Positions 1 through 10,071 of a DNA stretch of 64,000 nt are shown one piece after another (position 1 is the stretch's first letter; the number at the start of each line of letters is the position of its first letter). The DNA comes from Actinoallomurus soli (GTDB lineage Bacteria > Actinomycetota > Actinomycetes > Streptosporangiales > Streptosporangiaceae). The DNA is taken from NCBI RefSeq assembly GCF_024055715.1, contig NZ_JAMXMV010000004.1:248001-312000 (forward strand). The letters are read 5' to 3'. Position numbers and translations under genes: made by a program. Below the pieces are notes generated by a model. That model made no database searches and was not told the DNA's origin. It saw nothing but the letters and a program-made list of their open reading frames with translations.

Positions 1-2
1 CG

Positions 3-3000
3 GCCGTCCCCGCGGCACGGGTCCTGCGCGACGGCGCCCTCGTGGCCCTCGACCCCGCCGGCGCCGTCGCGACGGTCCTGGCCGAGCCCACCGGAAGCGC
101 CGAGATCCGTGTCGCCGGCGGTCCCGCCGCGGGCGCGGTGCACCGCGTCGGCATCGGCGAGACCACCGTCGGCAGCGGCCCCGACGTGGACGTGCGCCTC
201 GGCGACCCGTCCGTTCCCGCGCACGCCCTGACCGTCACGGTCGAGTCCCACCGCGTCACCGTCTCCGTCACGGTCGCCGCCGCCGGCGACGCCCTCCTCG
301 ACGGAGCCCCGCTCGACGGCACCGCCCAGTGGACGCCCGGCGGGATGCTGACCGTCGGGTCCTCCGTGCTGACCTACGTCCCGGCCTCCGCGCCGGACGC
401 CCACCTCGCACCTCTGGAGGACGGCGGGCTCGCCTACAACCGGCCGCCCCGCCTGCTGCCGCCCGAGCGGCCCTCCAGGCTGGAGGTCCCGCAGGAGCCG
501 CCGAAGACGCAGCGCGAGCGGCTCCGGCTGGTCGGCTCGCTGCTGTTCGCCGCGGCCGGCGTCGTCATGGCCGTCGTCACCGGCCAGTGGTACTGGGCGC
601 TGATGGCCCTCGCCTACCCCGTCATCCAGGTCGGCGAGTGGATCGCCGACCGGATGTACGGCCGCACGTCCTACAAGAAGGCGATCAAGGACTACCGGCG
701 CGCCAAGGAGGAGTTCGACGCCGCGCTGGAGCACCTGCGCCACGCCGACGAACAGGACCGCCGCGCGCTCGCGCCGGACGCCGCCGAGGTGCTCCTGACC
801 GCCACCGGCCCGCGCCGGCGGCTCTGGGAACGCCGCCGCTCCGACGCCGACACCCTGTACCTCCGCGTCGGCCTCGCCGACCTCCCCGCGGACATCGAGC
901 TCGTCCCCGGCCGCGGCGGCGACACCGACCCCGTCATGCCCGAGCCGCCCGTCGCGCACGCCGTCCCCGTCTCGCTGCCCCTCGCCGACCTCGGCGTCAT
1001 CGGGCTCGCCGGCCCTCGCGACCGCTCCCGCGCGCTCGCCCGCTGGCTCGTCGCCCAGGCCGCCGCCCTGCACAGCCCCCGCGACCTGGCCATCGTCGTG
1101 CTCTCGGCCGACCCCGACGGCGGTGAGCACTGGAACTGGGTCCGCTGGCTGCCCCACACCGCCCCCCGTGAGGGCGAGGAGTGCGTCGCGCTGATCGGCG
1201 CGGACCCCGACTCCGTCGCCCACCGCATCACCGAGCTGGCGATCCGCATCACCGAACGCCGCCGCGCCGCCGACCGGTCCGCCGGCGGCCTCTTCGGCGG
1301 CGCCGCCCAGGGCTCCGGCCCGTACAACATCCTCCTCGTCATGGACGGCGCGCGACGCCTGCGCCGGATGCCGGGCATGCCACAGGTCCTGTCCGCCGGC
1401 CCGTCGTACGGGCTGCACGCGATCTGCATCGACGACGACGAACGCCTCCTCCCGGAGGAGTGCACCGCCGTCGCCGTGTGGGACTGGGACCGGCCCGCGC
1501 ACGTACGGCTGCGCGGCCACGGCCTCGACTCCCTCGGCCCGATCCTCGCCGACCAGGTCTCCACGGGCTGGTGCGACCGCATGGCCCGCGCCCTCGCCCC
1601 CGTACGGGACGTCTCCCGCGACGACGCCGAGGCGGCCGTCCCGCGCGAGGCCCGGCTCCTCGACGTCCTCGGCATGCCGAACCCCACCGCCGCCCACGTC
1701 CAGGCGATCTGGGCCGCAGGCGGCCGTACGACCGCCGTCCCGATCGGACTGTCGGCCGACGGCGTGTTCACCGTCGACCTGCGCGTCGACGGGCCGCACG
1801 GCCTCATCGCCGGCACGACGGGCGCCGGCAAGTCCGAGCTCCTGCAGACCCTCATCGCGTCGCTCGCCGTGGCGAACCGGCCCGACGAGCTGACGTTCGT
1901 CCTCATCGACTACAAGGGCGGCGCGGCGTTCGCGGACTGCGCGTCGCTCCCGCACGTCGCCGGAGTGGTCACCGACCTCGACGGCCACCTCACCGAACGC
2001 GCCCTCGAATCCCTCGGCGCCGAGCTGCGCCGCCGCGAGGAGATCCTCCTGCACGCCGGGGCCAAGGACATCGAGGACTACTGCGAGCTCCACGACGACG
2101 GCGACCCGCGCGCCTCCATCCGGATGCCGCGCCTCGTCCTCGTCATCGACGAGTTCGCCACGCTCGCCGCCGAGCTCCCCGGCTTCGTCGACGGTCTCGT
2201 CGACGTCGGCCGCCGCGGCCGCTCCCTCGGTGTCCACCTCCTCCTCGCCACCCAGCGCCCCGCCGGCGTCGTCACCGCCGACATCCGCGCCAACACCAAC
2301 CTGCGGATCGCGCTGCGCGTCACCGCCCCCGAGGAGTCCACCGACATCATCGACGACCCGTCGGCCGCCCGCATCTCCAAGGCCACGCCCGGACGCTGCT
2401 ACGTACGGTCCGGCGCCGCCGCGCCGCACGCCGTCCAGTCGGCCCGCATCGGCGGCCGCCGCCCCGGCGCCCTCACCGCCACGCCCGCCGAGGTCCTCCC
2501 CCTCCCCTGGCAGGGCCTCGGCCGCCCCCTCCCAGTCGTCGCCCCGGCCGACGACGAGACGGCCACGATCACCGACCTGAAGGCACTCGTCGCCGCGATC
2601 CGCGACGCCGCCGACCGCGCCGGCCTCGACGACCAGCCGCCCCCGTGGCTGGAGCCGCTCCCGGCCCGCGTCACCCTCGACGACCTGCCCGCCGTGTTCA
2701 CCGACCACGACGACGTGGCCCCGCTCGCGTTCGGTCTGACCGACCTGCCGTCCGCCCAGACCCGCTCCGTCCTCGCCCTCGACCTCGTCCAGGGCGGCCA
2801 CCTGTACGTCGCGGGCTCGGCGCGCTCCGGCCGCACCACGGTCCTGCGCACCCTCGTCGGCTCCCTCGCCGCCACCTGCGCCCCCGCCGACGCCCACCTC
2901 TACGCCATCGACTGCGGCGGGAACGCCCTCCTCCCCCTCGTCTCCCTCCCGCACTGCGGCGCCGTCGTCACCCGCGACCAGACCGAACGCCTCGAACGCC

Positions 3001-4259
3001 TCCTCACCCGCCTCCACGCCGAGGTCGGCCGCCGCCAGCAGATCCTCGCGGCCACCGGCTTCTCCTCCCTCGCCGAACAGCGGACCGCCGCCGCGCCCAC
3101 CGAACGCCTGCCCTGGATGCTGCTCCTGCTCGACCGCTGGGAGGGCTACGTCGCCGCGTTCGAGGACTACGACTACGGCCGCCTCGTCGACTCCCTCCTG
3201 CGCCTCCTGCGCGAGGGCGCCGCCGTCGGCCTGCGCGCCGTCTTCACCGGCGACCGCTCCGGCCTCACCGGCCAGGTCTCCACGGTCTTCGACGGCCGCC
3301 TGATCCTGCGCATGGCCGACCCGAACGACTACGCCTACGCGGGCCTCGACGAACGCCGCGTCCCGTCCGACATGCCGCCGGGCCGGGTCCTGGAGCCGGT
3401 CGGCCCGGACGGCCCGCCGCGCGAGTCCCAGATCGCCCTCCTCACCGAGGTCGCCGCCGGCACCGCCCAGGTCGCCGCGTTGCAGCGGCTGGCGCGGGAG
3501 GCCGAGCGCGCGTACGACCGGCCGGGGCGCGCCCAGCGGCCGCTGCACGTCGACGAGCTGCCGGTGCACGTGACGTACGCCGAGGCCCTGGCCCTCGACC
3601 CCGACTTCGCCGCGCCGTCTCCGTTGTGGGCGCTCGTCGGCGCGGGCGGTGACGAGCTCGGCCCGATCGGCGTCGACCTCCTCGCGGACGGCCCCGGCTT
3701 CACCGTCGCGGGCCCACCGCGCTCCGGCCGCTCGACGGTCCTCATGACGATGGTGAGGTCGCTGCTCGACCCGCGGATCGGCGAGGGCGCCGTGCCGGTG
3801 GTCCTCGTCTGCCCGCGCCGCTCCCCGCTCCGGGACCTGCGCGGGGAGCCGGGCGTGCTCGCCATCCTGGAGGGCCCGGACGACGCGTACCGGTTCGAGG
3901 AGATCGTGGAGGGCCACAGCCGGTACGTCGTGGTGGTCGACGACGCCGAGCTGCTCGACGGCGGTTCGTTCGACGACGTGCTGGTCCGCGCGCTGCGCGC
4001 GGCCCGCGACGCGGACCAGGCCGTCGTCATCGCCGGCACGACCCAGGACCTGGCGCGCGGTTACAGCGGTTTCATCTCCGAGACGCGCCGCTCCCGCACC
4101 GGTGTCCTCCTCGCCGTCGCCTCTCCGGACGACGGCGACGTCTTCAACCTCCGCCTCCCCCGCCAGATCGCCCTGGAGGGCCCCACCGGCCGCGGCCTCT
4201 ACGTCCACCTCGGCCAGCCCACGCCGACTCAGGCCGCCATAAGCCTGAATCGGCTATGA
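3..4259 (+). CDS. eccC: EccC-like FtsK/SpoIIIE ATPase with FHA domain (5' partial)
   Basis: Membrane ATPase of a type VII (ESX) secretion system, expected to drive export of WXG100-type substrates. The frame stays open to the left edge, so the GTG at 42 is probably internal and the true start lies outside the window. Counting from that GTG (1405 codons), an FHA-like segment spans about residues 25-100 and two membrane helices lie near 163-200. Three RecA-like domains follow. The first has a canonical P-loop (GTTGAGKS, near 590) and a Walker B ending IDEF (near 700). The second and third have P-loops of the form GSARSGRT (near 924) and GPPRSGRS (near 1222). Three tandem ATPase domains behind two helices is the EccC architecture; the FHA domain is common in actinomycete versions. 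A WXG100 gene lies 13 kb away at 17593-17862. Confidence 0.85.
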   Translation, partial: AVPAARVLRDGALVALDPAGAVATVLAEPTGSAEIRVAGGPAAGAVHRVGIGETTVGSGPDVDVRLGDPSVPAHALTVTVESHRVTVSVTVAAAGDALLDGAPLDGTAQWTPGGMLTVGSSVLTYVPASAPDAHLAPLEDGGLAYNRPPRLLPPERPSRLEVPQEPPKTQRERLRLVGSLLFAAAGVVMAVVTGQWYWALMALAYPVIQVGEWIADRMYGRTSYKKAIKDYRRAKEEFDAALEHLRHADEQDRRALAPDAAEVLLTATGPRRRLWERRRSDADTLYLRVGLADLPADIELVPGRGGDTDPVMPEPPVAHAVPVSLPLADLGVIGLAGPRDRSRALARWLVAQAAALHSPRDLAIVVLSADPDGGEHWNWVRWLPHTAPREGEECVALIGADPDSVAHRITELAIRITERRRAADRSAGGLFGGAAQGSGPYNILLVMDGARRLRRMPGMPQVLSAGPSYGLHAICIDDDERLLPEECTAVAVWDWDRPAHVRLRGHGLDSLGPILADQVSTGWCDRMARALAPVRDVSRDDAEAAVPREARLLDVLGMPNPTAAHVQAIWAAGGRTTAVPIGLSADGVFTVDLRVDGPHGLIAGTTGAGKSELLQTLIASLAVANRPDELTFVLIDYKGGAAFADCASLPHVAGVVTDLDGHLTERALESLGAELRRREEILLHAGAKDIEDYCELHDDGDPRASIRMPRLVLVIDEFATLAAELPGFVDGLVDVGRRGRSLGVHLLLATQRPAGVVTADIRANTNLRIALRVTAPEESTDIIDDPSAARISKATPGRCYVRSGAAAPHAVQSARIGGRRPGALTATPAEVLPLPWQGLGRPLPVVAPADDETATITDLKALVAAIRDAADRAGLDDQPPPWLEPLPARVTLDDLPAVFTDHDDVAPLAFGLTDLPSAQTRSVLALDLVQGGHLYVAGSARSGRTTVLRTLVGSLAATCAPADAHLYAIDCGGNALLPLVSLPHCGAVVTRDQTERLERLLTRLHAEVGRRQQILAATGFSSLAEQRTAAAPTERLPWMLLLLDRWEGYVAAFEDYDYGRLVDSLLRLLREGAAVGLRAVFTGDRSGLTGQVSTVFDGRLILRMADPNDYAYAGLDERRVPSDMPPGRVLEPVGPDGPPRESQIALLTEVAAGTAQVAALQRLAREAERAYDRPGRAQRPLHVDELPVHVTYAEALALDPDFAAPSPLWALVGAGGDELGPIGVDLLADGPGFTVAGPPRSGRSTVLMTMVRSLLDPRIGEGAVPVVLVCPRRSPLRDLRGEPGVLAILEGPDDAYRFEEIVEGHSRYVVVVDDAELLDGGSFDDVLVRALRAARDADQAVVIAGTTQDLARGYSGFISETRRSRTGVLLAVASPDDGDVFNLRLPRQIALEGPTGRGLYVHLGQPTPTQAAISLNRL

Positions 4260-4267
4260 GGGGTTCG

Positions 4268-4369
4268 ATGAGTTCCGGCGAAGCATCCACGGCCTACCTG
4301 CAGGAGTCCTGGCTTGATCTTCCACCCCGGGTGTGGATGGGGCGCCCCCGGTTGATTGATCACGGATGA
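4268..4369 (+). CDS. Candidate 33-aa small ORF after eccC
   Basis: ATG at 4268 follows GAGGGG (4258-4263) by four bases and reads 33 codons to TGA. The peptide begins MSSGEASTAYLQ and matches no family I know. It starts 8 nt after the eccC stop, so it could be a translationally coupled small gene or the N-terminal stump of a downstream type VII gene cut by insertion of the neighbouring catabolic block. The rest of 4260-4403 holds nothing recognisable. Support rests on the ribosome binding site and position alone. Confidence 0.3.
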   Translation: MSSGEASTAYLQESWLDLPPRVWMGRPRLIDHG

Positions 4370-4403
4370 AGCCCGCCGGCATTCACCGTTCGGCACCGCA
4401 CAT

Positions 4404-6911
4404 TCAGGAGTCCTCTGCGAGCCTCTGCAGGATCGTCTGCCTGGCCTCGGTCAGCGGTGCGAGCAGGAAGCCGTCGTGGTCGGACGTACCGTGACGGTGA
4501 TCGACCGGGCCGGGCCACGAGGTTCTGGCACGGTCGCGGATGTGCTGTTCGACACCGTCGATCAGGTGCAACATCTCGTTGAGCACGGCCGGGTCGGTGC
4601 GCAGGTAGGTGTCGCCAGTCGCGAGATAGATCGGCGAGGTGTGCGCCATGATCGGCCGTTCCCAGACGTCCCGGTGCCGGGCGATGTCGTCGCCGGGGCC
4701 GTAGCACCGGGCGGCGACCCAGGAGGACTCGTCGACCGGGAGGTCGAATTCGAGCGAACCGGTCAGGGACGGCGAGGCCCAGCGCCGCGACTTGACGACC
4801 GAGCCATTGACCACGATCTCCAGACGGTCGACCGGGAAGATCGAGTGGTACTCCGCGACGCCGTGCACCGTCCCGCCGCGGATGTTGGTGAGTACGGAAC
4901 CAGGGGTGGCATCACCGACGGACAGGCGCAGATGCGGGCCGCTGGTGACGACGGTGTCGCCCGAACGGACCGCCGCGCACCAATCCCAGTAGTCCATGGT
5001 CCGCGGGTCGGGGACCCGGGCGTAGGTACGGACGAGACCGATCGGCACCTCGCTGCTCATCTTGTCGGTGCCACCGACGAGGGTCAGGCGGTATCCGGCG
5101 TTGAGATAGCGGTAGTACTGGGCGATGTTGTAGTCGTCGTAAGCGATCATCTCCACGCCATCGAGACGGCCGGTGGCGATCAGGGCGGCCGCCTCGCCGT
5201 TGGGGACGGGGAAGTGCGCGAGGAGGACCGTCCCGCCCTGGGCGCGGCACTCGTCGGCCCAGTGGGCCAAAGTGGTCTCCAGACCGCCGCCGAGGTCGGA
5301 CTCCTCGGCGCCGCCGGTGCACCAGGGCCGGATCGGCGTGCGCAGGCCCAGCAGGTTGATGTGGCCCAGCATCGCGGTCCGGTTCTCCTGGCCGGTGAAG
5401 ACGTGGGTCGTCCCGTCCACGGAGGTGTGCGGCTGCCCGGTGAAGTCCTCGACGTTGGTGTGCAGGTGGCCCCACTGGCTCAGCAGGAGGTTCGTTACCC
5501 GTACTCCCTCGCCGCGCGCCTCCAGTTCGGCGCCGTGTGTGGAGACGAAGTGGACGTGGGTGTCTCCGGCCGCGTATCCGTCCGCCTCCGGGTCGTAGAA
5601 GGGCTTGAGCCGCAGTTCGAGCGTTCGCTGTCCGGGCCGGATCGTCAGTTCCTCGCGCAGCGGAACGTAGTCGAAGCCGTGCACCGCCTCGACGACGACC
5701 TGCCCGTGGGGGAGCCAGCCCTCGAACTCGCCGTCGACGTAGGCGTAGGTCCGCTGGCCCAGGCGGACGTCGCCGCCGATGTCGAGGTTCCAGGTGTTGC
5801 CGTCGGAGTTGATGTGCGCGTGATGCCCGTAGGGCGCGAGCGGGACGCCCTCGGGGGTGTGGAAGTGCAGGCGGCAGGTGAGGAGCTCGCCGGTGACGTC
5901 GTCCACGATCGTGCCCTTGATCCAGGCTCGTCCGTGCCCGGGAAGGTACCACTCGGTGCCGTCCGCGGTGACGATTCGGCCCTGATCGAGGATGTCGCCC
6001 CAGGTGAAGGCGGCCGTCACGGTGCCGGCAACGTCGAGCGACACGGTCGCCGAGGGCGTCGCGGCGACCCTGACGTAGCCGCTTCGCTCGTTGGTCGCAC
6101 CTCCCCAGCCCGGTGGGCTCGACAGGCTGTCGGCGTCCACCGTGCGGTAGGCGTAGGTGGCGGTGCCGCGGTCGACGACCACCGCCACGTCCTCGTCCAC
6201 CGAACCGTCGGCGAGCGAGAAGATCAGCTCGCGGGAGACGGTCCGGCCGAACGGGTCCTCGGACAGCCGGCTCAGCGTTATGGCGCCGACCAGCACGGCC
6301 GGGCCGGCGGAGGTGATCTCGATGGCGGCCACCCGGCGCTCCGGGTGGGGGTTGCGCCATGGCCAGAGGTAGAACCGGTAAGGCAGAACGTAGGGGGAGC
6401 GCGCCTGCGGGTCGTCGATATCGACGAACCGGGCCCCTGCCGCGTCGTACCGGCCGCACGTGCGGTGCATCAGCTGGTGCTGCGCGTCGGGCAGGGCGAG
6501 GAAGGGGGTCTGCCCCCAGTCAAGCGGGATCGGGCGGCCCTGCCACAGCCGCGGGGTTGGGCCGATCTCGAACCGCTGCCGCACGGGGACGCTCTCCGCG
6601 CCTCCGTCGGCGTACCGGAGTGTGTAGTGGGCGGCCGTCTCGCCGACCGGGGCGCCCTCGAACAGGCTCGGCTCTTCGAGGGCGTGGGCGAAGAGGATCC
6701 ACTGACAGTTCTCGTCGACGGGGATTACCGTCGTGGCATCGCCAGTGGCCCGCACCAGGGACGGCCCGTCGATGTCGTCGCCGAAGCGGAACGGCAGCCC
6801 GTACAGCTTCCGCTCCCCGGTGAACGAGGCGTCCACGTCGTCGAGCAGAGTCATTGGCGCGTTCCAGGACGTCGCGAGGTCCAGGGCCCGGTAGCCGCGC
6901 TCCCACATCAT
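4404..6911 (-). CDS. CehA/McbA-family metallohydrolase
   Basis: Large (835 aa) PHP-like metal-dependent hydrolase. The N-terminal 400 or so residues look like beta-rich, carbohydrate-module-like domains. The C-terminal half has the metal-site motif GDTHVH and further His/Asp clusters (LLAHFP, VGGTDK) typical of CehA/McbA proteins. Founding members hydrolyse aryl carbamates such as carbaryl, but most members have unknown substrates, so carbamate or amide hydrolysis is only a family-level guess. The start chosen is the ATG at 6911, which overlaps the permease stop as ATGA; a longer reading upstream would run through the permease gene. No signal peptide is evident, so it is probably cytosolic and acts on what the permease imports. 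Confidence 0.75.
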   Translation of the reverse strand: MMWERGYRALDLATSWNAPMTLLDDVDASFTGERKLYGLPFRFGDDIDGPSLVRATGDATTVIPVDENCQWILFAHALEEPSLFEGAPVGETAAHYTLRYADGGAESVPVRQRFEIGPTPRLWQGRPIPLDWGQTPFLALPDAQHQLMHRTCGRYDAAGARFVDIDDPQARSPYVLPYRFYLWPWRNPHPERRVAAIEITSAGPAVLVGAITLSRLSEDPFGRTVSRELIFSLADGSVDEDVAVVVDRGTATYAYRTVDADSLSSPPGWGGATNERSGYVRVAATPSATVSLDVAGTVTAAFTWGDILDQGRIVTADGTEWYLPGHGRAWIKGTIVDDVTGELLTCRLHFHTPEGVPLAPYGHHAHINSDGNTWNLDIGGDVRLGQRTYAYVDGEFEGWLPHGQVVVEAVHGFDYVPLREELTIRPGQRTLELRLKPFYDPEADGYAAGDTHVHFVSTHGAELEARGEGVRVTNLLLSQWGHLHTNVEDFTGQPHTSVDGTTHVFTGQENRTAMLGHINLLGLRTPIRPWCTGGAEESDLGGGLETTLAHWADECRAQGGTVLLAHFPVPNGEAAALIATGRLDGVEMIAYDDYNIAQYYRYLNAGYRLTLVGGTDKMSSEVPIGLVRTYARVPDPRTMDYWDWCAAVRSGDTVVTSGPHLRLSVGDATPGSVLTNIRGGTVHGVAEYHSIFPVDRLEIVVNGSVVKSRRWASPSLTGSLEFDLPVDESSWVAARCYGPGDDIARHRDVWERPIMAHTSPIYLATGDTYLRTDPAVLNEMLHLIDGVEQHIRDRARTSWPGPVDHRHGTSDHDGFLLAPLTEARQTILQRLAEDS

Positions 6912-8386
6912 GCCCTCGCCGCCGGAACCGCGTCGGTGGCCTCGTCCAAGGTCGTCTTCGCAAGGACGGCGTACCGTCGCGGGGCCCGCGAGCGCAGCGA
7001 CAGCGCGGACGCTATGCCCGACACGAAGACGAACACGCACAGTCCGAGCAGCACCGCGTTGACCGCCGTGCCCGCGCCGGTGAGCAGGGAGACGTTGGCG
7101 ACCGCCAGGACGAGGATCACGCAGAGGGCGAGGAAGCTGAGGCCCGGGGCGATCAACGTGCGCCACGGGCCCGCTTCGGGATGGTTCCGCCGCAGGTAGG
7201 AGATCACGGCGAGGCAGCACAGCGCCCACAGCACGATGATGCCGAGGAAGCCGATCGCGCTGCCCCACAGCAGCAGTTCGAGGTACGGATCGAGGCCGGA
7301 CACAGCCCACACCACGATGACGGCGGCTGCCAGCAGCGTCTGCGCGCCGCCCGCCATGTGGGGTGCGCGCGTGCGCGGGTGCGTGCGCCCGAACGCGCTC
7401 GGCATGAGCCCCTCGCGGCCCAGCGCGAACAGGTACCGGTTCGCCGCGTTGTGCAGCGCCAGCAACGCCGCGAAGGCGCTCGTGAGCAGCAGGAGCTGCA
7501 TGACGGCGGAGACCGGGCTCGGTGTGTACTGGTCGAACACGGCGATGACCAGTCCGGCGGTGTTCTTCGCTGCCGCCGCCGCGATGCCGTCCGCACCGAT
7601 CGCCTGCACGATCGTCCAGGTGATGAGGGCGTAGAAGACGGCGATGAACCCCACGGCGATGTAGGTCGCGCGCCGCACCGTGCGGATTCCGCCACGCGCC
7701 TCCTCACTGAAGATCGCGGTGGACTCGAACCCCATGAAGGCGCCGAACACCAGCGTGAACATTGCCGCGTTGGACGGCTTGAACACTGTGCCCGGAGAGA
7801 ACGAAGTGAAGGACGTCCCGCCCGCGCCGCCCTTGGCGAGCACGCACACGGCCATCACCACGAGCACCGCGATCTCGAGGACGAGCAGGATCCCGAGGAT
7901 CCGGGCGCTGGTGTGGATGCCGCGATAGCCGAGCCACGCCACAAGCGCGACTGCACCCAGCGCGAAGACCCACCAGGGGAGCGACATGCCGGTGTACTTC
8001 TTGAAGGTGTCCGTGGCGTAGAGCCCGAGCGCCCCGTAGGTGCTGATCTGCAGGGTGTTGTAGGCGAGCAGGGCCAGGGTCGCCGCCCCGGAACCGACCG
8101 GCCGACCCAGTCCGCGGGTGATCGTGGCGTAGAAGGCCCCGGCGTTGCGGACGTATCGGCTCATCGTCATGAAACCGACCGCGAACAGCGCCATGACAAC
8201 GCCCGCTACCAGATAGGCACCCGGAACGGCGGCGCCGCCCTTCAGGAAGTGCAGCGGCGCCACGGCGACGATCAGGGTCAGCGGTGCCAGCGCCGCCAGG
8301 ACCGTGAAGACGAGATCCTTCGTCCCCATCGCGTTCGCTGCCAGGCCGTCGCCGCCTGGTCGTTCGCTGCCTGGTCGTGTTGACAT
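6908..8386 (-). CDS. APC-family amino acid/amine permease
   Basis: Integral membrane protein of 492 aa with about 12 hydrophobic helices, opening with a conserved APC-type first helix (GTKDLVFTVLAALAPL). It probably imports an amino acid, amide or amine by proton symport. The start chosen is the ATG at 8386, nine bases after GGAGG (8396-8400); an ATG at 8392 in the same frame is only three bases from the SD. The stop overlaps the CehA-like gene by four bases, so transporter and hydrolase are translationally coupled. The gene follows the PucR regulator after 124 nt, a typical regulator-transporter-enzyme order. The specific substrate cannot be told. Confidence 0.85.
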   Translation of the reverse strand: MSTRPGSERPGGDGLAANAMGTKDLVFTVLAALAPLTLIVAVAPLHFLKGGAAVPGAYLVAGVVMALFAVGFMTMSRYVRNAGAFYATITRGLGRPVGSGAATLALLAYNTLQISTYGALGLYATDTFKKYTGMSLPWWVFALGAVALVAWLGYRGIHTSARILGILLVLEIAVLVVMAVCVLAKGGAGGTSFTSFSPGTVFKPSNAAMFTLVFGAFMGFESTAIFSEEARGGIRTVRRATYIAVGFIAVFYALITWTIVQAIGADGIAAAAAKNTAGLVIAVFDQYTPSPVSAVMQLLLLTSAFAALLALHNAANRYLFALGREGLMPSAFGRTHPRTRAPHMAGGAQTLLAAAVIVVWAVSGLDPYLELLLWGSAIGFLGIIVLWALCCLAVISYLRRNHPEAGPWRTLIAPGLSFLALCVILVLAVANVSLLTGAGTAVNAVLLGLCVFVFVSGIASALSLRSRAPRRYAVLAKTTLDEATDAVPAARA

Positions 8387-8510
8387 CGTCATCCGCCTCC
8401 GGGAGTCCGCGGGAGATCGCTGCGCCAACGGTAGGGAGCCGTCGTGGGCGAAAGAAGTGGACGTTCGGCCCCATCTGGACGCGTGTGTTGTACGTATCGC
8501 CCCGGCGCGG

Positions 8511-9980
8511 TCAACGGATCTGGCTTCGCCACCGCAGCGCGAACCACAACTCCATGCGCACGTCCGGGTCGTTGAGGTCCCGGTCCAGGAGCCGGGTGAT
8601 CTGGCGTATCCGGTGCCGCACGGTGTTGCGGTGCACGCCGAGGTCGGCGGCGGTCCTGTCCCAGCTGCCGTGGTGCGCCAGCCAGCTCCGCAGCGTGCCG
8701 GCCAGCAGGGCGGAGTCCTTGGGCGGGACGGCGTACAGGGGCGCCAGGAGCCGGTCGGCGTACCGGGACGCCTGCGGCGAGTCCAGCAGCGCCATGACGC
8801 CGTGGGGGTCGGTTCCGGCGACCACGGCTCTGCCGCCGACGCGCGCGCCGTCGAGGGCGAAGCCCGCCTCGCCCCACGCGGGATCGAGGTCCGCGGCGGG
8901 ATGGGGGCGGCTGATCCCCGCGAGCAGGCCGGCCTCGTCCAGCAGGCGCCGCAGCTCATCCACCGGGTCGTCCGGGACGATCGCGACGAACGAGCCACCG
9001 TCCCACGTGACGAAGGGCGTCCCGAGCAGCGCCGACAGCCGCTGGATGATCGTCTCGCGTGCGCCCGGCGGCTCGTCCAGCAGCCCGCGGACGACGCGCC
9101 ACCGGCCGTCCCTTGCCCGGTCGAGCGGGGTGGCGAGGTCGCGGGTGAGCGTGGGGAGCCGCAGCAGGCCGGCCACGGCGGCCGCGCCGAGTGCCTCCGG
9201 CGAGCTCGCCGCCGAGGGCGCTGTGAACAGCAGCGAGAGCGCCGAGGCGGCCACGCCGACGATGCCCCGGTCGGCGACGGTGAACGGGCCGCGCCGTGCG
9301 ACGGCCATCGCGTAGCCGGAGGGGGCGGGGCCGAGGAGCCGCTGGACCTCGATGTTCTCCTCGGCGGTGGCGAGCGCCGCGCTCATCGGCGATCTGCTCG
9401 CGCAGGCGCGTTCCAGCATCGCCGTCACCTCCGCGTCCTGCCGGACCGGCCCGGATGACCAGGTTCGGTCCCGGTTGCTGTCGAGCACCAGGGCCCAGCC
9501 GTCGAGGAGTTCGGCCAGCCGCTCCACCACGGCCCTCAGCGGCCCTGGGCCGGCGGCCGCCCGGATGAGCACCGCCTGGCCGTCCGAAAGACGTTTCAGG
9601 TGATGTGTCTCGGCGCGGACCAACTCGGCGTGGTGGAGCTCAACGATCGAGGCGAACGGCACTTGCGCCGGCACCTCCAGGAGCGCCATGCCGAACTCCT
9701 CGCACGCGGCTACGAGTTCGGGCGGGACGGCGTCGAAGACCGGCGTCACCCCGAACCCGATCGCGACGACCCCGGTCTCGGCCAGTCGGCGCACGTAGGC
9801 GCGGCTCTCCTCGGGGCGAAAGCCGGTCCCGGCGAGCAGGAGCAGTTCCCCACCGCGCAGAAACGGCGACGGGTCAGGCAGTTCACTGACGTGCACCCAC
9901 CGCACCCAGCACTCGGACGGGTCGTCGGCGCCCAACGGCCGCAGAGCGAGCCGGGCCACGAAAATCCGGAGAGGAACCAC
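8511..9980 (-). CDS. PucR-family transcriptional regulator
   Basis: Regulator of 489 aa. The N-terminal 120 or so residues resemble the PucR purine-catabolism sensor domain (HVSELPDPSPFLRGGELLLL). The C-terminus carries the PucR-type helix-turn-helix (DRTAADLGVHRNTVRHRI, about residues 440-460). PucR proteins usually activate catabolic genes for purines, amides, polyamines or amino acids in response to substrate. The GTG start at 9980 lacks a Shine-Dalgarno, but TACGGT (9987-9992, minus strand) sits six bases upstream, so the mRNA is probably leaderless. It lies between the dimethylformamidase-like gene and the permease/hydrolase pair, which it likely controls. Confidence 0.88.
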   Translation of the reverse strand: MVPLRIFVARLALRPLGADDPSECWVRWVHVSELPDPSPFLRGGELLLLAGTGFRPEESRAYVRRLAETGVVAIGFGVTPVFDAVPPELVAACEEFGMALLEVPAQVPFASIVELHHAELVRAETHHLKRLSDGQAVLIRAAAGPGPLRAVVERLAELLDGWALVLDSNRDRTWSSGPVRQDAEVTAMLERACASRSPMSAALATAEENIEVQRLLGPAPSGYAMAVARRGPFTVADRGIVGVAASALSLLFTAPSAASSPEALGAAAVAGLLRLPTLTRDLATPLDRARDGRWRVVRGLLDEPPGARETIIQRLSALLGTPFVTWDGGSFVAIVPDDPVDELRRLLDEAGLLAGISRPHPAADLDPAWGEAGFALDGARVGGRAVVAGTDPHGVMALLDSPQASRYADRLLAPLYAVPPKDSALLAGTLRSWLAHHGSWDRTAADLGVHRNTVRHRIRQITRLLDRDLNDPDVRMELWFALRWRSQIR

Positions 9981-9986
9981 GACGTA

Positions 9987-9992
9987 ACCGTA
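9987..9992 (-). promoter_or_regulatory. -10 box of a leaderless promoter for the PucR gene
   Basis: On the minus strand TACGGT (TANNNT type) is followed by six bases and then the GTG start. No ribosome binding site precedes that start. The spacing fits transcription initiating at or next to the start codon. No convincing -35 was seen. Confidence 0.4.
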
Positions 9993-10071
9993 TGCGCGGG
10001 ACCGCTATGGCCGTGCAAACGACGGATTGAGCGGGTTGCGGCGACGAAGACCTTGCTCGTGGGCTCGACGG

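Noticed and set aside
1181-3652. Arg/Pro-rich 823-codon frame inside the eccC-like gene
   Set aside because: Typical GC-rich shadow frame; the eccC frame carries all motifs.
4356-7199. Long plus-strand frame (947 codons) opposite the CehA-like gene
   Set aside because: Composition is a Val/Gly/Arg-rich antisense shadow with no family motifs; the minus-strand frame has clear metallohydrolase motifs.
6908-8998. A 696-codon frame joining the permease with upstream sequence
   Set aside because: The first 200 residues are an out-of-frame shadow of the PucR gene; the permease starts at 8386 with a ribosome binding site.
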